Shown here: piece by piece, positions 16,301-23,798 of the stretch
Layout: each line of letters begins with the position of its first letter
Position numbering within the stretch: the stretch's first letter is position 1
Source of the DNA: JBCBGF01 sp039193455
GTDB lineage: Bacteria > Pseudomonadota > Alphaproteobacteria > Rhodobacterales > Rhodobacteraceae
Length of the DNA stretch: 64,000 nt
NCBI GenBank assembly: GCA_039193455.1
Contig: JBCCWO010000014.1
Coordinates: 26,424 to 90,423 of the forward strand
Direction of reading: 5' to 3'
Program-made: the position numbers and the translations under genes
The notes under the pieces: model-generated
Database searches by the model: none
What the model saw: only the letters and a program-made list of their open reading frames with translations
What the model was told of the DNA's origin: nothing

Positions 16301-16528
16301 CGTGCGCATCACGAAATCGGTGGACCAGCCGCCCCAGTAGCTGTCGAAGGGGATTTCCTGCCAGTCGGAGGTGTCGACATCAGGGCCAACGGGCGCAGGC
16401 GCAAGGGGCCCGTCGAGCACCCGGTAGCGGAACGGCGTGATCGGGGCCCGGCGGCGGTGGATCAGCGGCGCGATCAGCGGCAGGCGCGAGGCGATTTTCT
16501 GATCGGTCCAGAAGATGCGGTGTTTCAT
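13373..16528 (-). CDS. Alpha-mannosidase, glycoside hydrolase family 38
   Basis: At 1051 aa this matches the large cytosolic Ams1/MAN2C1-like GH38 class. An N-terminal beta domain (about 1-240) precedes the catalytic domain with zinc ligands H254 and H256-I-D258 (VGHAHIDVAYLW), the nucleophile region WLPDTFGFTASLPQ (D369) and the zinc-loop GDGGGGPT (469-476), then a three-helix linker and C-terminal beta domains. GH38 enzymes release alpha-linked mannose with retention. No signal peptide is visible, so it acts inside the cell on imported mannosides. The gene follows the fused ABC ATPase and precedes rpe. The start has AAGGCAGG upstream. Confidence 0.92.
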   Translation of the reverse strand: MKHRIFWTDQKIASRLPLIAPLIHRRRAPITPFRYRVLDGPLAPAPVGPDVDTSDWQEIPFDSYWGGWSTDFVMRTDFTVPTDFSGPIALHLPLGVAGDIFCHPEGLAYIDGESFASADRQHHEIYLGDKWCDGRAHSLALHGWTGLSGWPPDRHSKLKLHMKECAVAEIDVPTRDFYNLTRLALDVAQHMDEGNTARNKILRALDRAFTTLDTRDPMRSDAFYDSVPAALETLHAEMQDYAGRMEVDMIAVGHAHIDVAYLWQVAQTRRKTGRTFSNVLRLMDEHREYHFSQSQPVLYEMAEEDYPEVFEGIKTRVEDGHWEAMGGMWVEPDCNLAGGEALVRQIMLGRGYFRDKFGDKETPVLWLPDTFGFTASLPQLMVQSGLKWFVANKLNWNQYNQMPNQLFWWEGIDGSRVLSHLLTTPSTVQYLPHPTTYKAELTAKEVFGTWDNFLQKHVHNELITCFGYGDGGGGPTRELIAAAESYEHLPGTPRLRMGTVREFFERIEAEVAHDLPTWSGEFYLELHRGTLTSQAETKRLNRLSERWLHDAEFLAAFAQTETGHAYPKAALEQAWKLVCLNQFHDILPGTSITEVFEDAERDYATVGGLCEETEGDAIGALAKTLVPETAFVAINTTSFSMDRIAEIPEALGHGLIDLRSNRPVMTQATEGGTLVDIPAFPSYALLALGKGEELGVSTALRVTEYADGAILENDLIRVEVGRDGQIASLFDKTAVREVLKPGHKGNQLQAFEDRPMVWDAWDIDIFYEDRSEVISNPVRFEIIERGPIRAGILVEHDWRGSRITQRIYLRHNSKRIDFQTELDWHASHILLKCAFPVEIRSPSATYDIQFGNTERSTHRNTSWDWARFESVGHKWADLSEGNYGVALLNDCKYGYDIHHNVIRLSLLKSATMPDPVQDQGQHGFTYSLLPHEGDWRTDVAENGYDLNNPLLARPVADATGEAAMRQLVAISAFNVIVETVKAAEDGCGLIVRLYENERNRGQVQVRFGLDVAGVRRCNILEEDGDAVEVQSNTVTLDIAPYEIVTLRVVPR

Positions 16529-16551
16529 GGTCCTGCCTTATGCGCAGCAAA

Positions 16552-16572
16552 GCCCCGGGCGGGACCCGGGGC
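16552..16572. terminator. 8-bp GC hairpin between ABC ATPase and mannosidase genes
   Basis: GCCCCGGG and CCCGGGGC flank a 5-nt loop in the 70-bp spacer. It belongs to a recurring family of CCCGGG-stem hairpins in this leftward block and probably tunes expression between the two genes. Confidence 0.45.
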
Positions 16573-16598
16573 CTCTATAGCGCCTTAAGTGTTGCGCC

Positions 16599-18356
16599 CT
16601 ACTCTGCCGCCATCCGCATCTCGCCGCCAGTGGTCAGCTCGAACCCCGGCACCTCGCCACGGAAGACGCTTTCGTGGTGGGTCTTGATCTCTTCCATCTG
16701 CTTGAGCGCCTCTTCCGCGCTTTCCGTCGTGCCCCAGGACCGGTCGAGATCGGGCCACGGGATCGAGTCAATCAGCATCTTGGTATAGGGGTGCTGGGGA
16801 TCGCCGATCACTTGCTTCGGTGGTCCGGCTTCGGCCACGCGGCCATGGAAGAGGACAATCACGTAGTCCGACACGTGGTAGGCCGTCGCCAGGTCGTGGG
16901 TGATGTAGAGGATCGAGATGCCGTAGCGGTCCTTCAGGTCGTAGATGTTCTTCAGGATCGAAGCGCGCAAGGACGCGTCCACCATCGACACCGGCTCATC
17001 CGCGATCAGAAGCTTCGGCGACAGCATCAGAGCGCGCGCCACGATCAGGCGTTGCCGCTGGCCGCCCGACAGCTCATGCGGGAAACGGTGGAGGACGATA
17101 CTTGGATCGAGGCCCACGGCCTCACACGCCTCGTGCATCTTTTCTTGTACGTGGGCCTCGTTCTTGGCGAAGCCGAAGCGCTTGAAGGGGAACTTCAGCG
17201 CATGGTTCACACGGTAGAACGGGTTGAAGCAGGCATAAGGGTCCTGGAACACCGCCTGCACGTTCTTGCGGAAATCGAGCGTGGCGGCGGCGCCCATCTT
17301 GTAGACGTCCTGCCCCTCGAACAGCACCTTGCCCTGGGACGGCGGGGTAAAGCCCAGCATGATGCCGCCCATGGTGGATTTACCCGACCCTGACTGGCCG
17401 ACGATCGAGATGATCTTGGGCTTTTCGCCATCAAGCTTGAAGGACATCGGATGGACCGCCGTCACCGCGCCATAGTCCTTACGCACGCCCTGAAATTCCA
17501 TAAGTGGATGCGCGGACTCAGAGCGTTTGATCGGCGGGGCGCCAACCTCATCATCGAGGAAGCTGTCTCCGCCCACCAGCGGGACTGAGGAGATGAGTTG
17601 CTGCGTATAGGGGTGGTTGGGGTTTTCGATGATTTGGCGGACGGTGCCGTGCTCGACGAGTTCCCCGTTTTTCAACACGGCGAGCTCATCCACCGACTGC
17701 GCCATCAGCCCCATGTCATGCCCGATCAGGATCAACGCCGACCCGATGCGCGATTGCACATCGCGGAGCGTCTGCATCACGTGGCGCTGGGTCACGACGT
17801 CCAGCGCCGAAGTGGGTTCGTCGGCGATGATCAGTTCTGGCCGCAGGACGACACCCATCGCGATGCACACCCGCTGCTTCATGCCCCCCGACAGCTCATG
17901 CGGGTACAGCTGGCCAGTGTGCAGCGGCAGGCCCACGCTTTCCAGCGCCTCGTCCGAGCGCTTCTGCAGCTCGGACTTCGCCACCTTCCCCTCATGCGCG
18001 ATGATCGCATCCCAGATCTGGTTCTCGATCCGCATGATCGGGTTGAGCGAGTTCATCGCGCCCTGCGGGATGTAGCTGACGCGCTTGAGCCGCGTCTTGC
18101 GCATCTCTTCGTCCGAAAGCGCCAACACATCGGTTTCATCCGCTCCCAGCCGGATCGTCCCGCTGGCCACGTGGCCGGAGCCCGCGAGCATGCGCATGAC
18201 GCTGAGCGCGGTGGTGGTCTTCCCCGACCCGGATTCGCCGATGAAGCCCACGCGGCGGCCCGGCTCAATCGTCAGGTTCAGCTTGGTGACTGCATGGACA
18301 ACGCCCTTGGTGGTGGGGAAGTCGATGGAGATGTCGGTCAGTTGTAGAACAGCCAT
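16599..18356 (-). CDS. Fused double ATP-binding protein of a family-5 ABC importer (DppD-DppF type)
   Basis: The product (585 aa from ATG 18356, GGGAGGT upstream) holds two complete ABC ATPases. The first has Walker A GESGSGKTTT, signature LSGGMKQR and Walker B IIADEPTSALD. The second has GQSGSGKSTM, LSGGQRQR and LIADEPVSMVD. Each ends with the proline-rich oligopeptide-transporter tail (NPNHPYTQQL, DPQHPYTKML). It energises the permeases encoded upstream (18368-20310). As the only ATPase gene in the region it could also serve the ATPase-less set at 5314-12106, but this is speculation. An open extension to 18476 overlaps the neighbouring permease gene and is not used. Confidence 0.92.
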   Translation of the reverse strand: MAVLQLTDISIDFPTTKGVVHAVTKLNLTIEPGRRVGFIGESGSGKTTTALSVMRMLAGSGHVASGTIRLGADETDVLALSDEEMRKTRLKRVSYIPQGAMNSLNPIMRIENQIWDAIIAHEGKVAKSELQKRSDEALESVGLPLHTGQLYPHELSGGMKQRVCIAMGVVLRPELIIADEPTSALDVVTQRHVMQTLRDVQSRIGSALILIGHDMGLMAQSVDELAVLKNGELVEHGTVRQIIENPNHPYTQQLISSVPLVGGDSFLDDEVGAPPIKRSESAHPLMEFQGVRKDYGAVTAVHPMSFKLDGEKPKIISIVGQSGSGKSTMGGIMLGFTPPSQGKVLFEGQDVYKMGAAATLDFRKNVQAVFQDPYACFNPFYRVNHALKFPFKRFGFAKNEAHVQEKMHEACEAVGLDPSIVLHRFPHELSGGQRQRLIVARALMLSPKLLIADEPVSMVDASLRASILKNIYDLKDRYGISILYITHDLATAYHVSDYVIVLFHGRVAEAGPPKQVIGDPQHPYTKMLIDSIPWPDLDRSWGTTESAEEALKQMEEIKTHHESVFRGEVPGFELTTGGEMRMAAE

Positions 18357-18367
18357 GGCGACCTCCC

Positions 18368-19297
18368 TTAGATCTTCCGCAGACGCGGGTTGGAGATTTC
18401 GTCGAGCCCAAGGTTGATGAGCAGAAGTGCGATGAACATCAGTGCCAAGAGCGCCGTGGGCAGGCCCCACCACCACCAGAGGTTCTGGATCAACGCGCCA
18501 GAGTTGATGGCGTCATATATCACGCGGCCCAGCGTGGGGATCCGTTGCGGGCCGAGGCCGAGGACCTCCAGCCCCACCGCCGTCACGATGGCCGTGGTCA
18601 CGTTCGCGATGAAGGACCCGAAGAGATAGGGGATCAGGTTCGGCATCATTTCGCGGAACATGATGTGGCTTGTCGAGGCGCCAGAGAGCTGGGCCATCTT
18701 CACATAGCCTGACTCGCGCATGGACAGGACCTGCGCCCGGATCAGGCGGGTGGGCGATTGCCACATGAAGCCCGCAATCAGGAATGCCATCAGGATCAGC
18801 GAGACGTCGCCATAGACCGACTGGAACACCACGAGGATCAGCAAGGGCGGGATCGTGATCATCACATCCGACAGGATGCGGATCACGTCATCGGTGCGCC
18901 CGCCGATGAACCCGGCAGAGAAGCCAAGCACAATGCCGGTGGTCATCCCGATGAGCGCGGCAACCGCCCCGATCATCAGCGTGTTCGGCGCGCCGATGAT
19001 GAGAAGGGCGAGCAGGTCGCGCCCCGCCCCATCGGTGCCCAGCGGATAGGCCGCCTCCCCCGGCTGGCCGCGCAAGTTCTCGAACCCCAGCGGCGGCAGA
19101 CGCAGCGGCGTGGAGCCGGTGAACACCAGTTCAGTGTTCCAGATCAGCCGCCCGATGATGCCCAATAGGATGATGCCCAGCAGAATGCCGACACCCCAGA
19201 GAAGTTTCGGATTCAGCCACGGATTGTCGAAGCGGTTGAAGCGGCCCTTGCTTTCGCCTTCGGGTGCTTGCGTCTGTGCAGAAACCTCGGCCATCAC
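18368..19297 (-). CDS. ABC transporter permease, DppC/OppC type
   Basis: The 309-aa permease has a cytoplasmic N-terminus, first membrane helix at about 33-52, an extracellular loop with LPPLGFENLRGQPG, and the five-helix core with EAA loop MAQLSGASTSHIMFREMMPNLIPYLF. It overlaps the preceding permease gene as ATGA (19294-19297) with AGGAGG upstream of the start. It is the second membrane subunit of the importer that travels with the alpha-mannosidase. Confidence 0.9.
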   Translation of the reverse strand: MMAEVSAQTQAPEGESKGRFNRFDNPWLNPKLLWGVGILLGIILLGIIGRLIWNTELVFTGSTPLRLPPLGFENLRGQPGEAAYPLGTDGAGRDLLALLIIGAPNTLMIGAVAALIGMTTGIVLGFSAGFIGGRTDDVIRILSDVMITIPPLLILVVFQSVYGDVSLILMAFLIAGFMWQSPTRLIRAQVLSMRESGYVKMAQLSGASTSHIMFREMMPNLIPYLFGSFIANVTTAIVTAVGLEVLGLGPQRIPTLGRVIYDAINSGALIQNLWWWWGLPTALLALMFIALLLINLGLDEISNPRLRKI

Positions 19298-20310
19298 GCG
19301 GCCTCCTGGCTATGGCGGATACGCGGGTCGATCAGGGGATAGAGCAGGTCGACGATGAAGACGCTGAGCGCCGTCATTAAGATGATGATGAAACTGACCC
19401 CCTGTATCACGGCGAAATCCTGATCGAGGATCGCGTCGTATAGAAGCTTGCCCATCCCGTTATAGGAAAAGATACGCTCCACCAGAATCTGGCCCGACAC
19501 CAGCAACCCGATCTTCAGGGCGAAGGCCGTCACCTGCGGCAGGATCGCGTTGCGCACCATGTATTTATACAGGATGTAGCGCGGCTTCAGCCCCTTGGCC
19601 TTGGCAAGGTTCACATAGTCCTCGCCCTGTACCGAAATCATCAGCCCGCGCATCCCCAACGTCCAGAAGCCGAAGGTGACAACCACGATGGAAAGCGCCG
19701 GCAGGAAGCCGTGGGTGAGCACCGAGGCAATGAAATCCCAGTTCCAGCCTGGCGTGACCGTCAGCCCGTAGGATCCTGTCAGCGGGAACCATCGGAGTTT
19801 CACGCTGAAGATATACATCAACAAGAGCCCCGAGAGGATCGGTGGGATCGAGGTGAAGATCATCAGCGAGGGGATCACCACCTTCCAGGGCCTGGGCGTG
19901 CGTTCCCACACCATGAAGGCGCCAAGCGCGTTGCCGATGATGAACGTCAGGATCAGCGACAGGATCATCAGCCCCAGCGTCCAGGGCAGGGCCTGGGCGA
20001 TCAGCGTCCAGACCGGCGTGGGGAAGCTGGCGACCGAGACGCCGAAATCGAACGTCACCACCGCCCACATGTACTTGAAATACTGGATCACGAGCGGATC
20101 GTTCAGCCCGAACCGTTCGCGCAGGGATTGCAGGATCTGTTCGGAGCCTTCCACGAAGGCGCCGCCCGAGGCCATGCGCCCCAGCATCACTTCCGCCGGA
20201 TCCACCGGGCTCAGGCGCGGGATGATCCAGATCAGCGTCGCCGCGATCCAGATGGTGAGTAAGAACGTCACGAGGCGGTTGATCAGGTATTTCTGCGGAA
20301 TCCCGAACAT
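19294..20310 (-). CDS. ABC transporter permease, DppB/OppB type
   Basis: The 338-aa protein opens with the DppB-like RLVTFLLTIWIAATLIWIIPRLSPVDPAEVMLGRM and has six membrane segments; the coupling loop is YVNLAKAKGLKPRYILYKYMVRNAILPQVTAFA. The variant with a long first periplasmic loop (GGAFVEGSEQILQSLRERFGLNDP) is common in oligosaccharide-type family-5 importers as well as peptide ones. It starts with a strong GGGGAGGAGG ribosome site and heads the permease-permease-ATPase run. Confidence 0.9.
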   Translation of the reverse strand: MFGIPQKYLINRLVTFLLTIWIAATLIWIIPRLSPVDPAEVMLGRMASGGAFVEGSEQILQSLRERFGLNDPLVIQYFKYMWAVVTFDFGVSVASFPTPVWTLIAQALPWTLGLMILSLILTFIIGNALGAFMVWERTPRPWKVVIPSLMIFTSIPPILSGLLLMYIFSVKLRWFPLTGSYGLTVTPGWNWDFIASVLTHGFLPALSIVVVTFGFWTLGMRGLMISVQGEDYVNLAKAKGLKPRYILYKYMVRNAILPQVTAFALKIGLLVSGQILVERIFSYNGMGKLLYDAILDQDFAVIQGVSFIIILMTALSVFIVDLLYPLIDPRIRHSQEAA

Positions 20311-20376
20311 CGGCCCTCCTCCCCTGGGTTGGGTCGGGCCGCGACGGTCTGGCGCGCCGCGTACCCGAATCTGTGA

Positions 20377-21141
20377 TCAGGCCGCTGCCGCCTTTTCGCG
20401 GGTCGAGTGGTAATTCCACCCTTTCAAGACGACCCCTTCATCGGGATGAAAGTTGCCGTCTTCGACGCGGTCCTGTCCGTTGTACATCTGGCAAAGCACT
20501 GTTTTGCGCGTTCTGTCGGACCGATTGGGCATCGACCCGTGCAGTGTGAAGTAATGGAAGAATACCACATCCCCGGCCTTTGCCTCGACAATCGTGGCGT
20601 TTTCGATCGGGTACTGATCAAGCGTGTCGTTCTGCTGGCGCCCGTCGGCCCCTTCGACCCGGCCAAGACGGTGGCTGCCGGGAAAGACCCGCAAGCAGCC
20701 CATCTCATCCGTTGCATCGCTGACATGGATGATGCCCGCGATCATCGTGTCATTCACCGTTGGGAAATAGGGCCAGTCCTGGTGCATCGGGAAGGGTGAG
20801 CCGTTCTCGGACGGTTTTTGGAACAGTTTCGAATGGTGCAGGATGATGTCGTCGCCCAGAATTTGCGACACGACATCCAGGAAGCGGTCGTTCAGAAACG
20901 CGTTCAGCCATCGGCGGGAGTATTTCTGCACATTGTGGGTGTGCAGGATAACGTCTGAGGCGCGGGAAAGCCGTTCGGTTTCGGCCCCGCCCCAGGTGGC
21001 ATCGATCTTCTCGCCCGATTGGGTGAGCTGGGTCACGATGCGGTCGAAATCACCTTCGAGCGCTGCGATATCATCGGGCGAAAAGACACCCTTGGCGTGG
21101 TAAAAGCCGTGTTCGGCAAACTGGTCCGCGATCTGGGACAT
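20377..21141 (-). CDS. Phytanoyl-CoA dioxygenase (PhyH) family protein 1
   Basis: From ATG 21141 (AGGAACAGGACA upstream) the protein is 254 aa. It has a complete Fe(II)/2-oxoglutarate facial triad: H120-x-D122 (PMHQDWPYF) and H201 (TLHGSMPNRSDRTRK), with arginines at 207-212 for 2-oxoglutarate. PhyH-family enzymes hydroxylate unactivated carbons or halogenate small molecules; the substrate cannot be told from sequence. It sits between the binding protein and the permeases of the mannosidase locus, separated from the binding protein by a terminator-like hairpin. A second, distant PhyH paralogue is at 23799. Confidence 0.85.
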   Translation of the reverse strand: MSQIADQFAEHGFYHAKGVFSPDDIAALEGDFDRIVTQLTQSGEKIDATWGGAETERLSRASDVILHTHNVQKYSRRWLNAFLNDRFLDVVSQILGDDIILHHSKLFQKPSENGSPFPMHQDWPYFPTVNDTMIAGIIHVSDATDEMGCLRVFPGSHRLGRVEGADGRQQNDTLDQYPIENATIVEAKAGDVVFFHYFTLHGSMPNRSDRTRKTVLCQMYNGQDRVEDGNFHPDEGVVLKGWNYHSTREKAAAA

Positions 21142-21162
21142 TGTCCTGTTCCTGAGATTGAG

Positions 21163-21193
21163 AAAAAAGCCCGGGCAGTGCGCCTGCCCGGGC
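21163..21193 (-). terminator. Intrinsic terminator/attenuator after binding-protein gene
   Basis: On the leftward strand a 9-bp stem GCCCGGGCA with a 7-nt loop (21169-21193) is followed at once by six T residues. It is positioned 10 bp after the stop of the gene at 21203 and before the PhyH gene, so it likely terminates part of the transcripts and keeps binding-protein mRNA in excess. Confidence 0.75.
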
Positions 21194-21202
21194 CGTGAGC
21201 CG

Positions 21203-22939
21203 CTAGTTGGCCTTTTCCAGATTGTGAATGATCTGGTGTGTGTGACCCCACCAATGGGCGGGATGGTTGTAGTTGTTTTCCTCGGTCGGCCAGCCCGTCC
21301 AATAGGTTGTGTTGAAGGGCAGAAGCTTCGAGGCCTGAACGATCGGGATGAAGGGCACTTCGGCGAAGTAGTGCTGGTAGGCATCCACCACGAGCGCGGG
21401 TGCGGCGCTGTCGCCGGGCGCAAGGCCCTGAAGCTTGGCCACCGCATCGGTATAGGCCGCCGTTGCGTCGGTATCCCAGCGGCCCGTATTGTTGAAGCCC
21501 GGCGCCCGCTCGCCAATCGGCACGATCGACTCGTTGGTATAGCGCCCCATCGTGGCCCAGGGTTCGTTCACCGAACCGCAGGACAGCCAGGTATAGGCCA
21601 GCTCATATTCGCCCAGCGGCAGCGCGGTGCCCCAGAAGACAGAGTTCTCAACCGGCACCGCACGCGCATCGATCCCGGCGCGGATCAGCTGCTCGATGAT
21701 GATATCGACCGCGCGGGTCAGCTCCGTTGAGGCCGAGTTCACCGTGATATTGGCCGAAAGCGTCTGGCCATCCTTCTCGAAGAACCCGTCGGAGCCCATG
21801 GCCCAGCCTTCGCCCTCGATCATCGCCTGACCGGCGGCCACATCGCCTTCGGGGGTGAAGCCGTAGCCCGCATCCACCACCGCATCGATGAAGGGCGCCA
21901 TCGCACCGTATTGCACGAACATCGAACGCGAGGCTTCCGTGGTGCCCTCATAGGCCACGTTCACGATCTGGTTGCGATCGATGATCGATTCCACCGCCTT
22001 GCGCATATTGGCGCTGCCCCAGGGCTCGATCGTGGTGTTGAACTCGATCTGGCGCGCGCAGGGGTCTGACCACGCATAGGGCAGATCGGCCTTCCAGGAG
22101 ATGATGTTGGGGTTCTGGAACCGCATCGCCTCGAAGGTGCCCAGCGTAACCGTCTGGCCCGCATCCATCTGGTTTGAGGCCAGAAGCTGGGCGCGGTTCT
22201 CCTCGCCACCCGATTCAAGCCAGATCAGGCGCTGTGGCGCAGGCAGATCCATGAACCCGGTCTTGGCGCCCCACCAATCATCGTTGCGATCCCAGATCGC
22301 GCGGTTGGTGGCGGCGGAGTTGAAGGTATAGGGCCCGGTGCCGATGGGCGGGTTGAAGGCGAAAGAGGCCGCCTCCTGCCCTGTCCAGAGATGCTCGGGC
22401 ATCACTAGGAACGAGCCGAAGATCCGGTTGCCAAAGTTTTCCACCACGAAGCGGGGGTTGGCATTGTTCAGGGTGAAGGTGACCGTGAGATCATCCACCT
22501 TGGTGATCGAGGCCACCTGCGCGCGCACCGTGGCCGCCTCGCGCGATGTCAGATCCTCGTTGCCCATGGCCAGCTCGACCGAGAACACCACGTCATCGGC
22601 GTTGAACGCCTCGCCGTCCGACCATTCAACGCCCTCGCGGATCGAAATCGTCCACTCGCTGAAATCGTCGTTCGACTCTGCGCCGGTGGCAAGCCAGGGC
22701 TCAAGATCGCCGGTTTCGTAGTTGAGGATAAAGAGCGGCTCCCACATCGCCTGATGCGCGCCGTGCAGGCGCTTCACGCCAGGGGTGAACCAGTTGAAAT
22801 TGCCGGGGTCGCGGATTGTACGGTCGATGTCGAAGATCACGGTGTCTTCGCGCGCGACATCCTGCGCCCAGGCCGTGCCAGACGCCGCAGCCAGCGCAAG
22901 CACCGAGGCGAACCCCAATCCTTTTGCAAGTTTGATCAT
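21203..22939 (-). CDS. ABC transporter substrate-binding protein, family 5 (mannosidase locus)
   Basis: The 578-aa periplasmic protein has a signal peptide (about 1-25, ending ASGTAWAQ before DVAREDT) and the SBP family-5 body (IREGVEWSDGEAFNADDVVFSVELAM, PPIGTGPYTFN, the C-terminal half with ALPLGEYELAYTWLSCGSVNEPW). It is larger than and distinct from the two paralogues at 8285 and 10520. Family members of this length often bind oligosaccharides or larger ligands, which would suit the GH38 enzyme encoded in the same run. GGGAGGA precedes the start. Confidence 0.9.
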   Translation of the reverse strand: MIKLAKGLGFASVLALAAASGTAWAQDVAREDTVIFDIDRTIRDPGNFNWFTPGVKRLHGAHQAMWEPLFILNYETGDLEPWLATGAESNDDFSEWTISIREGVEWSDGEAFNADDVVFSVELAMGNEDLTSREAATVRAQVASITKVDDLTVTFTLNNANPRFVVENFGNRIFGSFLVMPEHLWTGQEAASFAFNPPIGTGPYTFNSAATNRAIWDRNDDWWGAKTGFMDLPAPQRLIWLESGGEENRAQLLASNQMDAGQTVTLGTFEAMRFQNPNIISWKADLPYAWSDPCARQIEFNTTIEPWGSANMRKAVESIIDRNQIVNVAYEGTTEASRSMFVQYGAMAPFIDAVVDAGYGFTPEGDVAAGQAMIEGEGWAMGSDGFFEKDGQTLSANITVNSASTELTRAVDIIIEQLIRAGIDARAVPVENSVFWGTALPLGEYELAYTWLSCGSVNEPWATMGRYTNESIVPIGERAPGFNNTGRWDTDATAAYTDAVAKLQGLAPGDSAAPALVVDAYQHYFAEVPFIPIVQASKLLPFNTTYWTGWPTEENNYNHPAHWWGHTHQIIHNLEKAN

Positions 22940-22998
22940 GTCTTCCTCCCAGTTGTACGGCCGGTTCCGGTCGGCCCTTTCATGAAGACAAAGGCAGG

Positions 22999-23679
22999 CT
23001 AGCGAAGGTAGTCCATCACGAGAACCCTTGTCTTATCAGTCAGTTGCCCTAGGCCCACCTCGGCATGGGGACCAAAGGCGAAATCTACTTGTTCGTCTTT
23101 GAAGTGGCTTAGAAAAGCATCAATCCACATCGTGTTCCGCGGCCGATAGGTCAGCGTGCGAAAGTGCATGGGAATCACCAGCTTGGGCCGGGTGCGGCGG
23201 ATCATCTCCATCAGGTCTGGCAGTTCGATGGTGAGATAGCCACCGGCGAGCGCAAAGAGGACATCGACGCCCTCGTAGAAGGCGATCTGGTCGTCGGTCA
23301 GCGGGTTGCCGACATCGCCCATATGGGCGATCTGCATCCCGTCCATCTCGAACCGGTACATGCCGTTCTGGCCGGGCACCGCATGTTCGGGGTGGTGATC
23401 CCATTCCGTCGCCTCGATCGCGGTGATCGTGCGGCCCGCATGGGTCGCGGTGCCGCCCGATTGCGCGACCGTCAGCGCGTTGCACACCTCGGGCGTCCCG
23501 GGGATCAGGTCGGCGCGGCAATGGGCGCTGTCATCGTCGGAAGAAATGATGACAAGATCCGAAGTTTCCGTAATCGGCGCATAACCCACGCCCTCGGGCG
23601 TATAGGGATCGGTGATCACGCCGAAACCGGTATCATCGGTCAGCTTGAACGCCGCATGGCCGAACCACGTGATTTTCAT
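22999..23679 (-). CDS. Metallo-beta-lactamase-fold protein with altered metal motif
   Basis: The 226-aa cytosolic protein has the UlaG-like start MKITWFGHAAFKL and GVITDPYTPEG, HMGD (119-122) and the late PMHF histidine (172). However, the diagnostic HxHxDH motif is replaced: residues 46-53 read SSDDDSAH. Normal members are Zn/Mn lactonases or hydrolases; this one may bind a single or different metal, or be non-catalytic. The ribosome site GGGGAGG fixes the start. It stands directly before the binding-protein gene and probably belongs to that operon. Confidence 0.75.
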   Translation of the reverse strand: MKITWFGHAAFKLTDDTGFGVITDPYTPEGVGYAPITETSDLVIISSDDDSAHCRADLIPGTPEVCNALTVAQSGGTATHAGRTITAIEATEWDHHPEHAVPGQNGMYRFEMDGMQIAHMGDVGNPLTDDQIAFYEGVDVLFALAGGYLTIELPDLMEMIRRTRPKLVIPMHFRTLTYRPRNTMWIDAFLSHFKDEQVDFAFGPHAEVGLGQLTDKTRVLVMDYLR

Positions 23680-23730
23680 CGTCCTCCCCTGCCCGCGTTG
23701 CTGCGGGCTGTGCGGGGTTCATCCCCGCTT

Positions 23731-23744
23731 TGCATACCTATGCA
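23731..23744. promoter_or_regulatory. Operator-like palindrome TGCATACCTATGCA
   Basis: A perfect 14-bp palindrome (TGCATA-CC-TATGCA) lies 52-65 bp upstream of the metallo-beta-lactamase-fold gene, in the 119-bp spacer after the second PhyH gene. A GCGGGG/CCCCGC hairpin (23712-23728) is next to it. The position suits a transcription-factor site for the ABC/mannosidase operon; no regulator can be assigned. Confidence 0.35.
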
Positions 23745-23798
23745 TTAACCTTTTCTACCACCCTCTTCGGCGAAATCAACGAAAATGCGCGGGGCCTG

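Noticed and set aside
15269..16588. A 439-codon open frame opposite the alpha-mannosidase
   Set aside because: GH38 catalytic motifs on the leftward strand leave no doubt about the coding strand.
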